Origin: Eutreptiella sp. 'Long Island Sound 2002'
Taxonomy: Eukaryota; Euglenozoa; Euglenophyceae; Eutreptiales; Eutreptiaceae
Assembly (NCBI GenBank): GCA_964036045.1
Contig: OZ038389.1
Coordinates: 44,143,119 to 44,207,118 of the forward strand
Reading direction: 5' to 3'
DNA length: 64,000 bases
Shown: positions 10,277 to 23,900 of the stretch, piece after piece
Numbering within the stretch: the stretch's first letter is position 1
Layout of the letters: every line of letters starts with the position of its first letter
Translations under genes and position numbers: made by a program
Notes under the pieces: generated by a model
Database searches by the model: none
Told to the model about the DNA's origin: nothing
The model's input: the letters and a program-made list of their open reading frames with translations, nothing else

Positions 10277-12283
10277 CGCCTACCAAACTTGTGTAGCGCA
10301 CGGGTGTTGGCAAGTATGGTATGGCAAGTATGGTATAAGGTGTTTGCGGCACATGGTGCATGGTGCATAGTACGGAGGTAGAGCCTTTCCGGCACGGGTT
10401 GTTTCCTTAAGAGCACCATAGGTTCTTTGGAGGAGACGTTGTTACGATGTGTGCTCTTACCGAAGGCCTCCGGTGAACTCTTACCCCTTTTCCAATACTT
10501 CGCAGTGAATTGTCACCTCTTGCAGCAGGCCTCTGGTGAACTGTCAGTCCTTTTCTGGCACTTCGCCAGCTTTTTCATCGGCACACACGACATTGCAAGC
10601 AACGTTCGGCCCTAATTGTCCGCAGTTGCGTGAGGCATGTTGCCTAATTGTATTGGAGGCTGTAGTTTGGACGGCTGGTGAACAACAATGCTGCAATCAA
10701 GGCAACTCAAGACCACCAGTACATCATAGCATCATATCAGAACTGCCAAAAACCCAGCAACCTAAATAGAAAACATAGATGACACTTCACCTCAGTGGGT
10801 TTCAGGTGTTCTATGTGTTCTTTGGACCATGGGGTACTTCTCATTGGAATGTGGCAAAAAGCCTCTTTAGTTGTACACTTTTTTGTGATTGGTTTTAAAA
10901 GAAAAAATGCAACAGTTTACCTCTTTCATGTCAACTACTTAGAAAATAGCATATTTAAAGACTCAAAGTTTCAATGCTACAATCAAGGTGATTCAAGACT
11001 ATCAAAGTACACGTTTTCTACATGCACACTGGACTTCCACTGCGCCGTTATTGGCCGAAAATTTTGTTGTTTGAGTGTTTTTTTGTCTCTTAATTCTCAA
11101 CTACTTTTCGATTGCCTCTCATCGAGTTTATTGTTTTGCAGGTGCAGCATTCATTTTGGCAGCATCATCCAAAGCACTACCAAAAAGGTTTCATAATAAA
11201 CAATTTTCGCCAACCACATTGCCATCTTTTGCATTTTGCATGATGTTGCTCATCTTTGGTTGTTTTGCTTTTGTGTAGAGGCTATGCAGTAGCGGTTGTT
11301 GGTAAATTTTTGATTATTTTTATGTTGATTAGTTGTCATGCTCCAATTCCAGTAGCATCATCGGGCTCATTTAGATCTTATGCACTAAATTGGCTAGGGG
11401 AACAATTAGGGACACATGAAATTCATTCGTTCATTGGTCATTTCAAACTTCTTGTCGTCCAAAATGGGCCATTTTCAAACATTGCAAACATCTAATTGCA
11501 TTCATACCACCCTGTCTCAGTGTTATAAGTGGTCTGTGAATATATTTGGAAGAAGCAGTTTTGCTCTCTTTTCAAACCTGCATGGGGTTCACCAAAATCT
11601 GAATTTAATGGCAAAAACCAACAAATTTTGTTATAGAGACAACCAAATCTCAAGGAAAAAAATCCTGCAACACAGCCTCAAAGAAACAAAAGACGGAGAA
11701 ATCATAAACGAATTAGGCAACAGTGTAGGTACAGTGCTGCATCCCACTCCATTCCAATATATTTCACACGTTTGATACATACCTTTTTTCCTTGCTTCAT
11801 TTGCTTGTCCCTCTTCACAAACACAAAAAAGCTTGACATGTTGCATAAATCAACCAATTTCATTCTGTGATCGAAATGTAATAACCTTCCATGTTTTTGC
11901 ATGGCGTCATGTGGAGACTATTCAACTTGAAAATGGCCCAAAATAACCTCTTGTGCAAATCATATATAAAACTCGAAATTTGTATTCCCACTCTCAATAA
12001 ATCGTTTAATGGGCCAAAATGATAAAGCAACTTTTCAATGAAACCATGGGCCAGGGATCTGTTTTGTTTGTTCTGGCGACACTCCTCAACTTACATGGAA
12101 AAATATTTGAGCATCTATCAATTCTCCAAAAATTGCAGTTCAAAACCACGGCTGGCCCCCCTTTGTGGGCCCTCGGTGATTGTTGCGCGACCATATTTTG
12201 AGCTAAACCACATATTTGCAACCTCGAACCATCATTGTTAACTTCCTTCAAAAAATATGTGAATGCATATTCGATTCAACGCG

Positions 12284-12376
12284 CTGGCAATGCAACACCC
12301 CCCCCCCCAATGCGGTGAAGAAATCCCAACAATTCGGCAAAATCGGCCGCCGAATTGGGGGGGGGGGTTGCCAATG
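12284..12376. repeat. Poly-C/poly-G inverted repeat with nested hairpin
   Basis: A GGCAA...poly-C-AAT arm is followed about 40 bases later by its complement, ATT-poly-G-TTGCC. Inside them lies a second inverted pair, AATTCGG...CCGAATT. Together they can form a nested stem. Confidence 0.7.
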
Positions 12377-15049
12377 TTTTCTGCTTCAATAGGCATCCTT
12401 GGTATTCCCGGTGACCGTTGAAGCGCCTGCAATCTTGCCACCCGTGCAACATCCCTATGCTTTAACCCCTTCAAGATGGTACAAGATAATAACTTGCCAC
12501 GACCACTGATTTTTCCATGCACATGAGAGGTGTCCAACCTGACCTAGTTTTATGCCAACAGCACTTGAGATCCTCAGCAGTTGAGGAACCTGATGCAGTT
12601 GCTGCCATTTGCTTAAAAAAAAAAGGGAGCATGTTGCAGAATGCTGTGTCAATAGAACAATGAAGAAGCAAAATGTCCATGAATCGCAGAGTATGCACCG
12701 ATCATTGTTGTTTCACAACGTGACCTGAATTCCTTACATACTGGATTCTGAACATGAGCAACAACCCATGCAGAATGTGGGTTCAGATGCAGGTTCAGAT
12801 AATCTTCTGTGGCGCTGAGGCTAAGCAGTAGGGTGGGTGGGTTGGATCGGTGTTCAAGGCAATGAAGAAACACCTGGTTACTGAAAGCTGGAATCATGTT
12901 AGCAACCAGACTCCCTGTTGCGTCTTATGTGGGGACCTCCAAATTGTCGACTTAAGGATGGAATGACCATTTGGCTGTGGAGTGTCTGGAATTTCAAGTG
13001 GTAAAACACTTTTTGCACTGTGTGCTCCCCCAAGGGCACAAGAGGAACACAGGTCAAAGAAACACAGGTGCTTTTTCCACACTCGAGGCAACAGAGACTG
13101 AAAGCTGTTTGGCTCAAGAAGGTACCCCGGGGAACGGGCGGTCGGGGCTTCTCTGGGTCTCATAACAAATATATATCTCTTGGGAGCAGCCAGTTGGTCC
13201 CAATTCAGAAACAAAAACCATTATCCCTGTCACGAAATTTGTCACGAAATATCTCCCACCCTGCAGTTCAAAAGTATTGTCAAGTAGGAGGGGGGGGGGG
13301 ATGCTCTTTGAAACCTGCAACAAAGGAGTTTTTCACACAGGCATTGGTCAGTGTCAGTGGGGCCGAGGTCAAAATATAATTGTTGAGACATGCTAGGCAG
13401 GTGGAATGGAATGTACACTGCACAACGAAACATCATCATGCAGAATCGTCGTCAATGTTGGCAGGAATCCCGCTGGGACAGGCATCACCATGTTCATTTG
13501 CAGATACCAGCCCTGAAGCCTGTGGCTCTTAAACAGGAACCCAACGTGAGTTCAATCGCCATGCCCACTGATTGGTGGCGAGGTTAATGTTCCTTTGCTT
13601 GCCAACGCGCACCTGTTGCCAAGGAAGGAGCGGAGGTTGCGACCTTTCGTGAGCTACTTTGTTGGCACGCGTTTCTCAGCAAGGGGGATATGCCAAACGG
13701 TGCCAGGGTCTGCATATACTGAGCTGATGGTATGTCAGAAACGTCCCGTTTGGAAGGTTGTGTCATTTGTGTCATTTGTGCCCTGTTTTGTCCGGTCAGC
13801 TGCCATGGCCATCTCCAAATTTGCAGTGTTACTGCCCGTGATGCACCACAGAAGCCTTTGACTCGACACAGCCCATGCATGCAAACCCAAGCCCTCCCCA
13901 GGGTATGTGCAGCAGTTGGCTGCTAAAGGTTAGAACAAGATTCCTCTTTTGGAAAAGACTGTGAAACTCGAAATGAGGGTGCTGAAATCGCACCGCGTGT
14001 GTACCGCATGCACTGCGCATGTCAGAGGAAGTAACATTTTGCGTTTTTTGAAGGTAGGTAGGGACGCAGTGGCGGGTTTGCATGCAACAATAGTCTCCAC
14101 CACTCCAAAGACCTCATCTCAAGGGTGTTGATGGTTGCAACTGCCCACAACCCTGCCCGGGAGACGGTAGCCTTGTGATAGAAAAGGGGCCATGGCTCTC
14201 AGGGGCCCAAGAAGATTGGGCACATGAGATGGGGAATGTAAGGTGGTCCAGTGGGCAATCCAGATACAGTTGGGAATGGCAGATGCATTCACATTGGACC
14301 GCCACACAGTCTGGGGCGGCTGATGGGCCCACAATGGTGGCGGGCACACGCTTGTTCACAGTGCCTCGCAGATAGAAGACGCCACTACCTGGCCCCAACA
14401 CTTCTGAATGTGAGTTGTTGAGACGAAGAGAGACAACACATTGCAATGTGAAACTTTCATTCATATGCATGCATCAATCATACCCAATTCCCCCAAAATA
14501 ATGCCCCTCAAGAGTGTCGTACCTGTACACATAGATGCATCACCCAACCATTGCATGCAATGCCCGCCAAACATTTAAGGAGTCACCGCAATTCTATTGC
14601 CTGTATTCTGTTGGTAAGGCACCTCCAAGAGGGATTTTTGTGATGGGTTTGTTCTTGTTGTTGGGACATGCATTGTAAATACCCCATCCCCCCCCCGCCT
14701 TTTGGATTCTCGAGCCAAAACTGACTTTCATACCAAACCAACCACAAAATGGGTCCATTCTAGACTGCAGCACACACAACTGCATCATTCGTTTTTGCAA
14801 TTGGTTCAGATTCAACGTCTCCAATTTTGGGATCATCCATTGTCATCATTCTAGACCATTGCAGACACAATGGGAAGAATGATTTTTGGAATTAGTTCAG
14901 ATTTAGCATCGCCGATTCTGAGATCATCCATCATCATCATCATCCATCATCCAATTCCCCAAGCAAACTCATGATTTTAGACTCTTGGACCAAAACTCAC
15001 TTTCACACCAAAACAAAGTCAAAATAGGTCCCATAGGTTGAGATGTACT

Positions 15050-15660
15050 CCCATTGTCACCCAATGACCACCCCACCCCAGCCCAAGGGTCCGTAGGGGT
15101 TGTCGGAGGTCACCCAGAACTCCATGATTTTTGAGCCAACCCTTGCCGGCCTTTGAACGGCTGAATCCTCACCACTAGGACCCCATAGGGTGGGCCGATC
15201 TTGGAAATGTGGAGATGAGACCCAGGACCCCCATCATTGGTTAGGGGGTTATTATAGAAGAAAAAAATGGAATGGGACCTGGGTCTGAATCGACGCACAG
15301 TGGTGGCTAGGCCAACTAAGTTTTGCCCACCATGGTGCAAAATGGCCCAAAATGGCGCTCTTGGGGGCCAAAAAGCACCACTGGGAGCACCTAGTTGGTG
15401 CTACATGGCACGCCATGGGTTTTTTACGCACCCCCTTTGTCACCAAACGATCACCCAACAATGGTGCAAGGGGCCCTAGGGTTGTTAGACGTCACCCTGA
15501 CATTGCCATTTTTCAGCCAACCCATGCAAGCCCAAAAACCACACACAGGGGCCAATCTTGGAAACTTGGACATGTAACCTGGGACCCCGTCATATCGAAG
15601 AAACAAATTCTCTAGGACCTGGGCCTGAATCGATGCACAGTGTTGGCTGTAACCCAACGA
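15050..15660. repeat. Diverged direct duplication, spacing about 380 bp
   Basis: A segment near 15055-15330 is repeated in diverged form at about 15440-15660. Shared blocks in the same order include a GTCACCC segment, TTTTT.AGCCAACCC, CCGATCTTGGAAA (or CCAATCTTGGAAA), GGACCTGGGYCTGAATCGA and GCACAGTG.TGGCT. It is most likely a fragment of an interspersed repeat family. Confidence 0.65.
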
Positions 15661-17382
15661 AAATTTGACCCCTCCCCCCCTCAAAAAAATCGGTACCGAA
15701 GTACGGGGGGTGGAGGGGTCATAATCGGAAAATTCATTGGAGGATAATTTTGTCTCCCAAAATGATGATTTCACAAAGGGTCAAACATGTGATGTCATAC
15801 ACTGGGGTATGCTGTGCAAATACCCCCCAAGTTGGGGGATATGTGGCTCTCACGCCCGTGCTTGATCTAACAACCCTCTTCGTGGTGATTTGTGTGCAGA
15901 CGTCGCACTGCGCACCGCACCGCGCACACCACGCAGGCAGCATCCTCAATCACATACTTAAATGTACAATGAAGGCTCTAGGGATGTAATTGTCAGCTGT
16001 GACGCCTTGGTGTACCTCACGAGGAGGCAAGCCCTTAGCCTTGCTTCTCTTTTGTTGAATCCCAGATACTCACAAACAGCGTTGCTTTCAGCCCCCAACA
16101 AGCACAGGCATACCAGAGGCACACGGGGACAGCAAGGGGCCAGAGAGGGAAAACACTACTGGTGTCAGGCAGAAAAAGGGCATGGCTGTGGAATGGGTGA
16201 GCTAAGCATTGCCCGATGTACCAGCAACTATCGAGTTTTCCCGTCACATGTGCGCCCCTCTGAGAGCGCCAGGATTCCTGCATGGTCCACGAATTGCGAC
16301 GTGCATCTACAACATGAGTACACGCATAATTGGGGACAATGCAGGCCCTGTTGCATTCCCTTCTTCTGGGAAAATGAAACTTTTCGCCTGCTATGTTTGG
16401 CTGTGCCCTGTCTTACCCGCCAACGTGCTCACAGATGGAGAGGAATGTTCCAGGGTTGGGGTCATGGATCTGCACCGTTTGCACCGGCGCTCTGGTCACG
16501 CAGGACATCACACAGACGCACGGGAGGTGTCTGTCGTGAATCTGACCAGCGCATGACAGTATTCTGGTTCTGGCGGAAGCGGTGGTGAGAACTTTTGGGG
16601 ACACACACCCTGGCTACCAATGCTACCTGCGAACCTCTAACAAGCAGAAATGCAGCAGAGGCCTTATCGCCCCAACGCCTCACACTGCTCACACTGCTGA
16701 GCGAATCGGCTGGCCTTAGCAGCACTCAGCTGAGCCACACGAAGTGTCTGTGAGACCCAGAGAAGCCGTGATTATGCCAGCATCCCAAAAAGGCACAGCT
16801 AAACTCCTGAAGTCAATGGTATTTCAACGTGTCTGCGATGACCAATGTACAAGATGGGTTGAGATGCGGATTCACTTAATCATCTGGTGGTGATGGTAGC
16901 TGAGCAGTGGCGTTGGGTAGGTGAGTGGGTGTTTTGGGTAATGTAAACGTTTTCTCCATCGCGTGCGTCTGCACTGTACTGAAATTCCGGGTCCAGCCCA
17001 AAGTAACAGTGACATTGGCCCTCCAGCCTCCTACACAGGGCCTATGACATCCATGCCGCTTCGCAGTGGGGCCACTGCCGCAGAACTTCAAACATCATGG
17101 ACAGCCCAAGAAAGATAAAACGTGATATGAAAAGTGCCAGCGCTCTGCATATAAGTGCGCAAAATATCCCACAGATAAAACTGGGTATATACCTAAGTCC
17201 ATTGGGTGCGCTCATGTGACACATGGCGATTCGTTGTGTGGCACAAAGAGCAACTGGGAGCCCTTTTGGGGAGACTGTGCATAAAGCAGGATATATCCCA
17301 CTCCAATCCCAAAGAAGCCCACAGAAGAAGCAAAAGGGGCAAAGTGGACTGAAGCACCACCTGCGAGACGTACACACGGCTT

Positions 17383-17990
17383 CTACAAATAGTAGAAGCC
17401 AGAAGAAAGCCCCTCCTGCGGCAGGATGGGGTAATCCGTCCGGTGGTCCCCGATGAATTTTGCCATGCGCCCAGCATATTCCGTGGGCGCGGGCATTTTG
17501 ATTGTGCCAAACCAGTTGAAGAAACTGTGACACAAATGGAAGGTCAAATAATGGAGAGACCTGGCACACAAGCCCTCCACTTGATTGTGCAGGCAAACGA
17601 TCTTAATGGGGGTCGAACAGCCTTGTCTCACATTCTGTGGGACAAGGAGGAACTCATAGAACCCGTTGCTGTTGGAGATCCCCTGCCCGTCGATCACGGT
17701 ACCAGGAATCGGATTCTCCAAATGCAAATCGTTCCCCGTGGTCTTGAAGATCCTCGCCTTTGTGTTCTTGAACGTTAACAAGAAGCACATCTTCGTGTCA
17801 GGACAAAGCTGCTGCAGTTTGTCGTTGATGGCCTTCACTTCCTTGCCTCCCACCTCCAAGAATTGACTGTCGCCAACACCGTTCCTCAAAATCACCAACC
17901 GCTTGGGGCACTCTCCGTGGTGCGCCTTGTAGGCCTCCACAGCACGCCCAAAAGCGTCCTGCATCTGTGCTGCATCGGCGATCGTGTCAT
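17383..17990 (-). CDS. Piwi exon 15, C-terminal half of PIWI domain
   Basis: The acceptor GTCTTCTCAG is followed by AT, which with the G of exon 14 makes Asp907. The exon encodes [17 protein letters not shown], where known slicers have R-D-G; the Asn codon AAC is at 17883-17881. It continues with [34 protein letters not shown] (GGG at 17472-17470 codes for Gly1080 in place of the catalytic His) and the terminal FYYL. TAG is at 17385-17383. Confidence 0.93.
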
Positions 17991-20900
17991 CTGAGAAGAC
18001 ACGCAATCACATACACACGCAACACACCCGCACACATGCATGCGTGCACACACAGGTCCTGATGGCAACGTAACAACCAGCAAGGTCACATTTTACTACA
18101 GCAATACACACAACCTGCTTCACAGAGCCCTCTGGGAAGGAATCTATCGAGTGGACTCCACGGGAGCACAATGCTGCAATGGTGAGTAGTGAGGAGGACA
18201 TTCCCTCTCAGCCACGAAACTGTACCCCAAACCCCCTCCGTGCCCTTCCTCCTTCTCGCTCCAGGACTGACCTCAACAAACAAGCAGGTTGCACAAAATG
18301 ACATGGCACTGGACGGGTTCTTCAGCAGGGCAACCGACCAGCCTTCATGGAAATCCCCGCTTCGCAGGCTGGCAGGGCAAATGGCGCGGCGGGGGGAGGG
18401 AGGGGGGGTTGTGGGAGGGGGGGATAGCTGCCCACTGCTCATGATGGCTGCTTTCTAACACCCTGCGGTGCCACTCCCCACAGCAAAGGGCACTGTGTGT
18501 TGCTGCAACACGTGGGAAGGAGGACTGGTGTCGTATTCTGCTCTTTATGCTTTGCGGCTTGCAGGGGATAGCCAGGGGAGAGCCCTTCGCTTTTGAAGGC
18601 ACCACGATTGTGTTGTACGGCCAGTGGAAAACGTTTTGGCTCAGTGTGCCAGGGGGGGGGGGGGGGGGCAAGAAGGAGGGTCCCTTGGCGCACACGACCC
18701 TAAGTCAAACCCCCCCCTCGACTCTTCAAGGGGACCCCTGGGAGAGGGTCAGGTGAGATCAGTACCCTGTGTCAGTCTTGACTGACAACATGCACCTGGT
18801 GCTGAGTGTGTGCAGTCCCTTGCTCAGTGCCACACACCCCATCCTGCGCGAAGACACCCGTACAGCACGCAAGCACCTGTCAATACAACTACACCCAGAA
18901 AAAGCTGTAGGGAAGGAAGCAAACACAGCACGCTTCTTTGAACAATGAAAATGCATACATCTCCCTTCTTTGCGTAGGCCACCATTGACAAAAATTTCCT
19001 TCTGGCGCCTTCGGTTCCAGAGGAAATAATGGTCCCTGTCAAATGAGCCCTCTTCCCAGGCCCCCCCTCCAGTTTTGGGGGGCTCTATTGGACCCCCCCC
19101 CCCCCAGTGAAATTTCATCATACCGTGTGATCTTGCCATGCATTTATCATTGACACAATTGTGCCGCGATTGGTTTGAAACCTAGGTGGTCAATGATGAC
19201 AAAACAAACGTCCAGGGGGCGCTGTTTCATAGATTAGGTTGTAAGCCTCTTGCAAAGCAGGAGCTTCCTCCAGTTTCCCCTGCTCAGTCTGTCGGATGAT
19301 TTCATTTTCAATCTGAGTCTTGGAAGCTGCAACATTGCTCACATCAATACCAGTGGAGCCCAAAAACGCCACAGCTGCTGCATAATCCATGCATTGTGTG
19401 GGACCAGAGCGAGGACCCCGCGGGGAATCTGCAAATGGCGGTGCCCAATGGGCACAAGGGCAAGAAGGTCGAAGGCCATCCAGTGAGGAAAGGCTCGGCA
19501 GCCTCTTTGCAACAGCAGGCCAGGCAAACCAGGCGGGGCGTTGTGCCTCAGCTGTCGTTGGGCAACAAGTCAGCAAAAATGCATTGGGAATTCAGGGATG
19601 TCCTGGTGAAAGCCCCGGATAAAGTGGTGCCACACCATGGCAAGACACAAGCCCGTGCAGCCCCATTGCCCCCCAACGCACACCCAATCTGACCACTACC
19701 CCCAGGGCCAGCAGACCAACCTTGGTAGTAATCGCCACGAACATGTTCCGGATCACCAATGGTGCGCTGCAATTCCATTTTGCTCTTGGTCTTGCCAGGG
19801 GAGGGGGGGAAGGGGCAGAAGATTTCACAGAGAGTAGCAAGGGTGGGCGAAAAAGGAAATGGCAAATGTTGGGTGGGGGGGGCAGGAGCCCCTTTCTCAA
19901 CCCCCACCCACCGTCTTAGCAGGAGCTCTTTGGGCAAGCTGCTGAAAGAGTCTCCTTGGCCAGACCCCCATTAAACTTCAAAAAAGAATATTCATGGACC
20001 CCCCCCCTTGTAAGAGCTACGCCAATGTACGCAATTATTACGGTCCCTACGCCTACTGTAGCTTGGACAAGGGCGTGGCTTGCGCGCAACACATACAACT
20101 GCCGACACACACGTGCGCAGGCCACATGTGCTGAAATTAGCAATTCAGGACCTATTGGATGCATCAGATTAAAATTTTTTTTCTGGTGCACCAGCAGGGG
20201 GCCACATGTACTGAAATTGGCACATGTGACGACAAACCCATGTCTTATGTGGCCGCACTACATTTTGTACGTAATTAAATTATGTAAACAATTATTACGG
20301 TCCCTACACCTACTGGGGGGGGGGGAGACAACCATTTCTAGTCAATATTGACAAGAATTCTTTGTTTGCTCAAAATTGTCAAATCTATTTTTCTTGGATG
20401 GGGGCTCAGGGTGCTGGAAAAGATTTGCAGGGGGGCTATTGCAAGGATTCTCTGTGAGTGCTCCTCATCCCAGGAGGGTTCTAGCCACCCGCAATCAGCA
20501 GCAGTCCTCCAGAACCTTCCAGGAATTGGCAGTAACCATCCAGAGCCTGCCAGGAGGCCACAACAGTCCTCCAAAACCTTCCATCAGTCAATAGCAATGT
20601 TGTTTTGGGCAAATTTTGCAAGAGACAAAATCAAAGAGCGCGACATTCCGCATCCGATGGTGGAAAATACCGCGCATTTTGGGGGCCCTAGACCGAGTTA
20701 TGGCCATTTTAGTTGCCCGGCCAGCCACGGCCGGGGGAAATTTTGTAGCCGAAAACGGCCCGAATTATCAGTTTGGGCTCTGCATGACTGTTATTGAGTC
20801 CCACAAAGTTTTTGGATGGCTGTTGGTGGATCTTGATGACTGTTGTCATCCCAGTGGGCCCTGAATGACTGCTGCTGACTCCCAGTGCAAAACACTGCAG

Positions 20901-23900
20901 TGTGGGGCCCCATTGGCAAGCGCACACTGACATCCACAAATAAGACGCAAACCAGGCACAATAAAGGCAAAATACAACAGACTGCCATGGCCGAGCGCAC
21001 AAATGTGCAAACCCACGAATCTGCGATGCAACGCAGAACCATTTGAACGAGATCCGATGGAACACTCCCCCAAAAAATAGCTTTGAGGGGCTCTTTAGCC
21101 CCCCCAACAAAGATTTTTCAACCAACCCGATGGCATAACCCCATGGGGTATGAGTCGGAGTGAAAAGGGTCACTGAGCACAAAACTGTCTTCTCCTGCCT
21201 GCGCTTACCTTGTGGAACAGGTTGTTGGGTGTGGCTCACTGCCTGGGACACGGGCCAGTGGACCAGTATCTCCAAACATTGCCCCAGTGAGCAAATGCGC
21301 TCACGCACGCATGCAAACAACAGAATGCAGCCTTTAATCCGTTTCCTCTGCACATGTAGCCGTCTGTCTCTCACGCCCTTCCACTCGCGTTCAGGCACAC
21401 TATTGTGGAACAGGCACACTCTCCAACTGTATGTGGTGTGTGTGCGGGGGGGGGGGGGGCTGATAACATTGCACACCCAGGTGGTGGTTTCTGCTGCTGT
21501 GTGCATGTCACCGTTGTACATATGTATGATGCATGTACATGAAGGTTATTTGTGCAGGATGTTTTCTGTTCCTCGGACTCCACTCGCTATAAAAGGCAGT
21601 CAGCACACGACACTTGTGCGCGCATTTGTTTGTGGTTACTATCTTGCACATCAGATGCACACCCACCCTCCCTCCCAATCACACACACACACACACACAC
21701 AAACACGGATCCACCCAGAATTTACTTCAACAGCAGGTCATACAAAGTATAGGGCACTGGACACTGGTTGTGCCACACAACAACCTACCAGCCGTCTGGA
21801 ACCTCTCCATTCCGGGCAGCTGGGTTCCGCGGAATCTTGGGAAGGTGTGTCTCCTATTCAGCGCCCCACTCCCATGGCCCAGCACAACCCTGAAGAGGTA
21901 TTAATATACCTCCATTCAATAGGCACTGACTACAGTAGCCCATTGCCCACAGTCCTGGCCTCATCACCTCCCAACCCTGAGGCCTGCCCCCAGTGTGTTG
22001 ATGATAAACCCGTAGGACCGTGCTTTTGCCCCCATTTTTAAATGACGAAAATCCAAAGTTTCAATCTACAGTCTATTCCCCTCTGCGGCCTGCCAACCGC
22101 CTCAGGAAGCGGCGCCCTCATGCACTCAGCAACCCGAGGTGTAAATAAGCGTTCTCCCGTGTCTCCCAAGTGAGGGGACGTGTGCTATTGATCCTGAACT
22201 CTCTAACACCCCAGGCGACGCATGCACAGCACAGATACATACCACTCGGTACTTCAACCGCAGTCTGCCAGCATTCCATCGTGGTGATATCCATTGTGGC
22301 CACCAAACCCATCAGGCTGCACCGCTCGTGCACTCCCACCGAGTGGTGGAAGTCGATCCCAATGACCATGGTCCCTTTGGGATCGAGGCCAAACTTGGAT
22401 TCCACTTGCCATGGGATTCCGCCCAACTTGGCACAGACCTGGACAGCGGTCATCTGCGCCTTCGTTCCTTGGCCACCTTTTTGAGTTGGGTTGACGAGGA
22501 CGCACTGCGTCACGACCGACGTCTGCAGGGTCAGCTGCTTCAAACTGGTGTACAAATTCCCATCGGACTGGTCCCTGCAGCAGCACAACAAGTGTCGTAC
22601 ATGGGAGGGAGGCAGGGTGGGAGGACGAGGAGGACGCGGACAAGGAGCACGAGGAACAGGCTGGGGGGGGTTTTTCGGAACCCCAGTTTCAGTCCCGACT
22701 GGTGGCATAGTGAGATTGAGCCGCTTCCCCTCCTCTCGAGACCCCAAAACAGGAGTTGCTTGCGGCCAGCCCCCCCCATCTCCCCAGCTGATCACAGCAG
22801 ACCAAAAACTGCAGCGCATGGCACAGATCTGCGTGAAATGGCGCATCAACACAAGGACAGAGGGAAAGCAGAGAGGCAGACAAGCATCAGCAACAAACAA
22901 GACAGTCCAGGCACAATGATAGGCAGAAGCATGGCAGGATGCGATGATGCAGGAGGGCGGCTGCAAGGAGGCTGCTAGTGCGTGGGACGTGACACCAAGG
23001 GGTGTCGTAGAGGGGGGGGGGGGGGGCAAACCCTTCTTGTCAAGCCTGAGAGGGGGGGTTTGGCACAAGGACTCGTCATTAGGTTGTTTGCTTTTGGCGG
23101 CGCCTATTGGCCTCTCGCCACTGCTCATTCTGACCCTCTGTGGGTCCGAACGTGTTTTGGTTGTGTCAACGGAGCCCCGGGATGACTTTTCCTGTTTGAC
23201 TACTCGAGGGTCGGCTGTCCCGGAGAAGGACCCCTGAGACGAGGGGGGGGGCCTCCTCCTTGTCAAGCCAAGATGAAGGGCCTGATGCCTGAGGTGGAGG
23301 GTCAAGCACGGGTGGGAGGGGGGGCATGACATTTGGTGCACTAATACTTCGTCCATCGCAGGAACAAGCCCGAGCCCAGTAAATCAATCACCCACGTGTG
23401 TTTGCAAGGAAAAAGAGGTCATACACGCGTGCATGTCCTGCAAAGGAAAGCCCTCAAATCGGTACACACAGCAACGCAGGGCATATTGTCGTGCAAGGGC
23501 TGCGCAAAGGCGGACGGGACGTATGCAAAGAGGAAAATGCCCAACGAGTAAACGCATGCCATTGTGGGCGTTTGGCGAAGGAAGGCAGCAAATGCACGTG
23601 CAGCGCACAGGATGGTATCCAAGTGTGCTTGTAGCTATGCAGGGCAAAGGGCATACGCGTGGAGTGGGTACTGTGCACGTACAAAGTATATACACAAACT
23701 ACGCAGTGAAAGGCATACTTTTCTGGCATCACAACCAAAACGAAAGTCCGTCCTGAAGAATTCCCATGACCAGGCCCCACCGTCTCCGTGATTTTCTTCA
23801 TTTCGGCAATGTAATCCTCCTTGTTTGGGCCTTGCGTCCTCATCACTTCCAATCTTCCGGACTGTCCAAACTGGATGGACATATCCTGAAAGCGTAACAG

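Larger units (their letters stand above)
10277..17382. other. Long intergenic region without recognisable genes
   Basis: This 7-kb stretch separates the convergent helicase and Piwi genes. The left half is AT-richer with many short frames. It contains a poly-C/poly-G hairpin (12284-12376), a homopolymer G run near 13291 and a diverged direct duplication (15050-15660). No conserved protein, rRNA or evident tRNA was found by eye. Weak exons cannot be excluded. Confidence 0.45.
17991..22242 (-). other. Piwi intron 14 (4.25 kb)
   Basis: The intron lies between the exons carrying the first and second catalytic positions. It contains a candidate cassette exon (19210-19428), a long G run near 18650-18668, another near 21447-21460, a (CA)n stretch near 21680-21702 and a short diverged duplication (20030-20320). 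Other frames look random. Confidence 0.7.

Noticed and set aside
20338-21521. Additional Piwi exons in the long minus-strand frame at 20709-21521
   Set aside because: No PIWI motif is present, and exons 14 and 15 join directly with correct phase and spacing.
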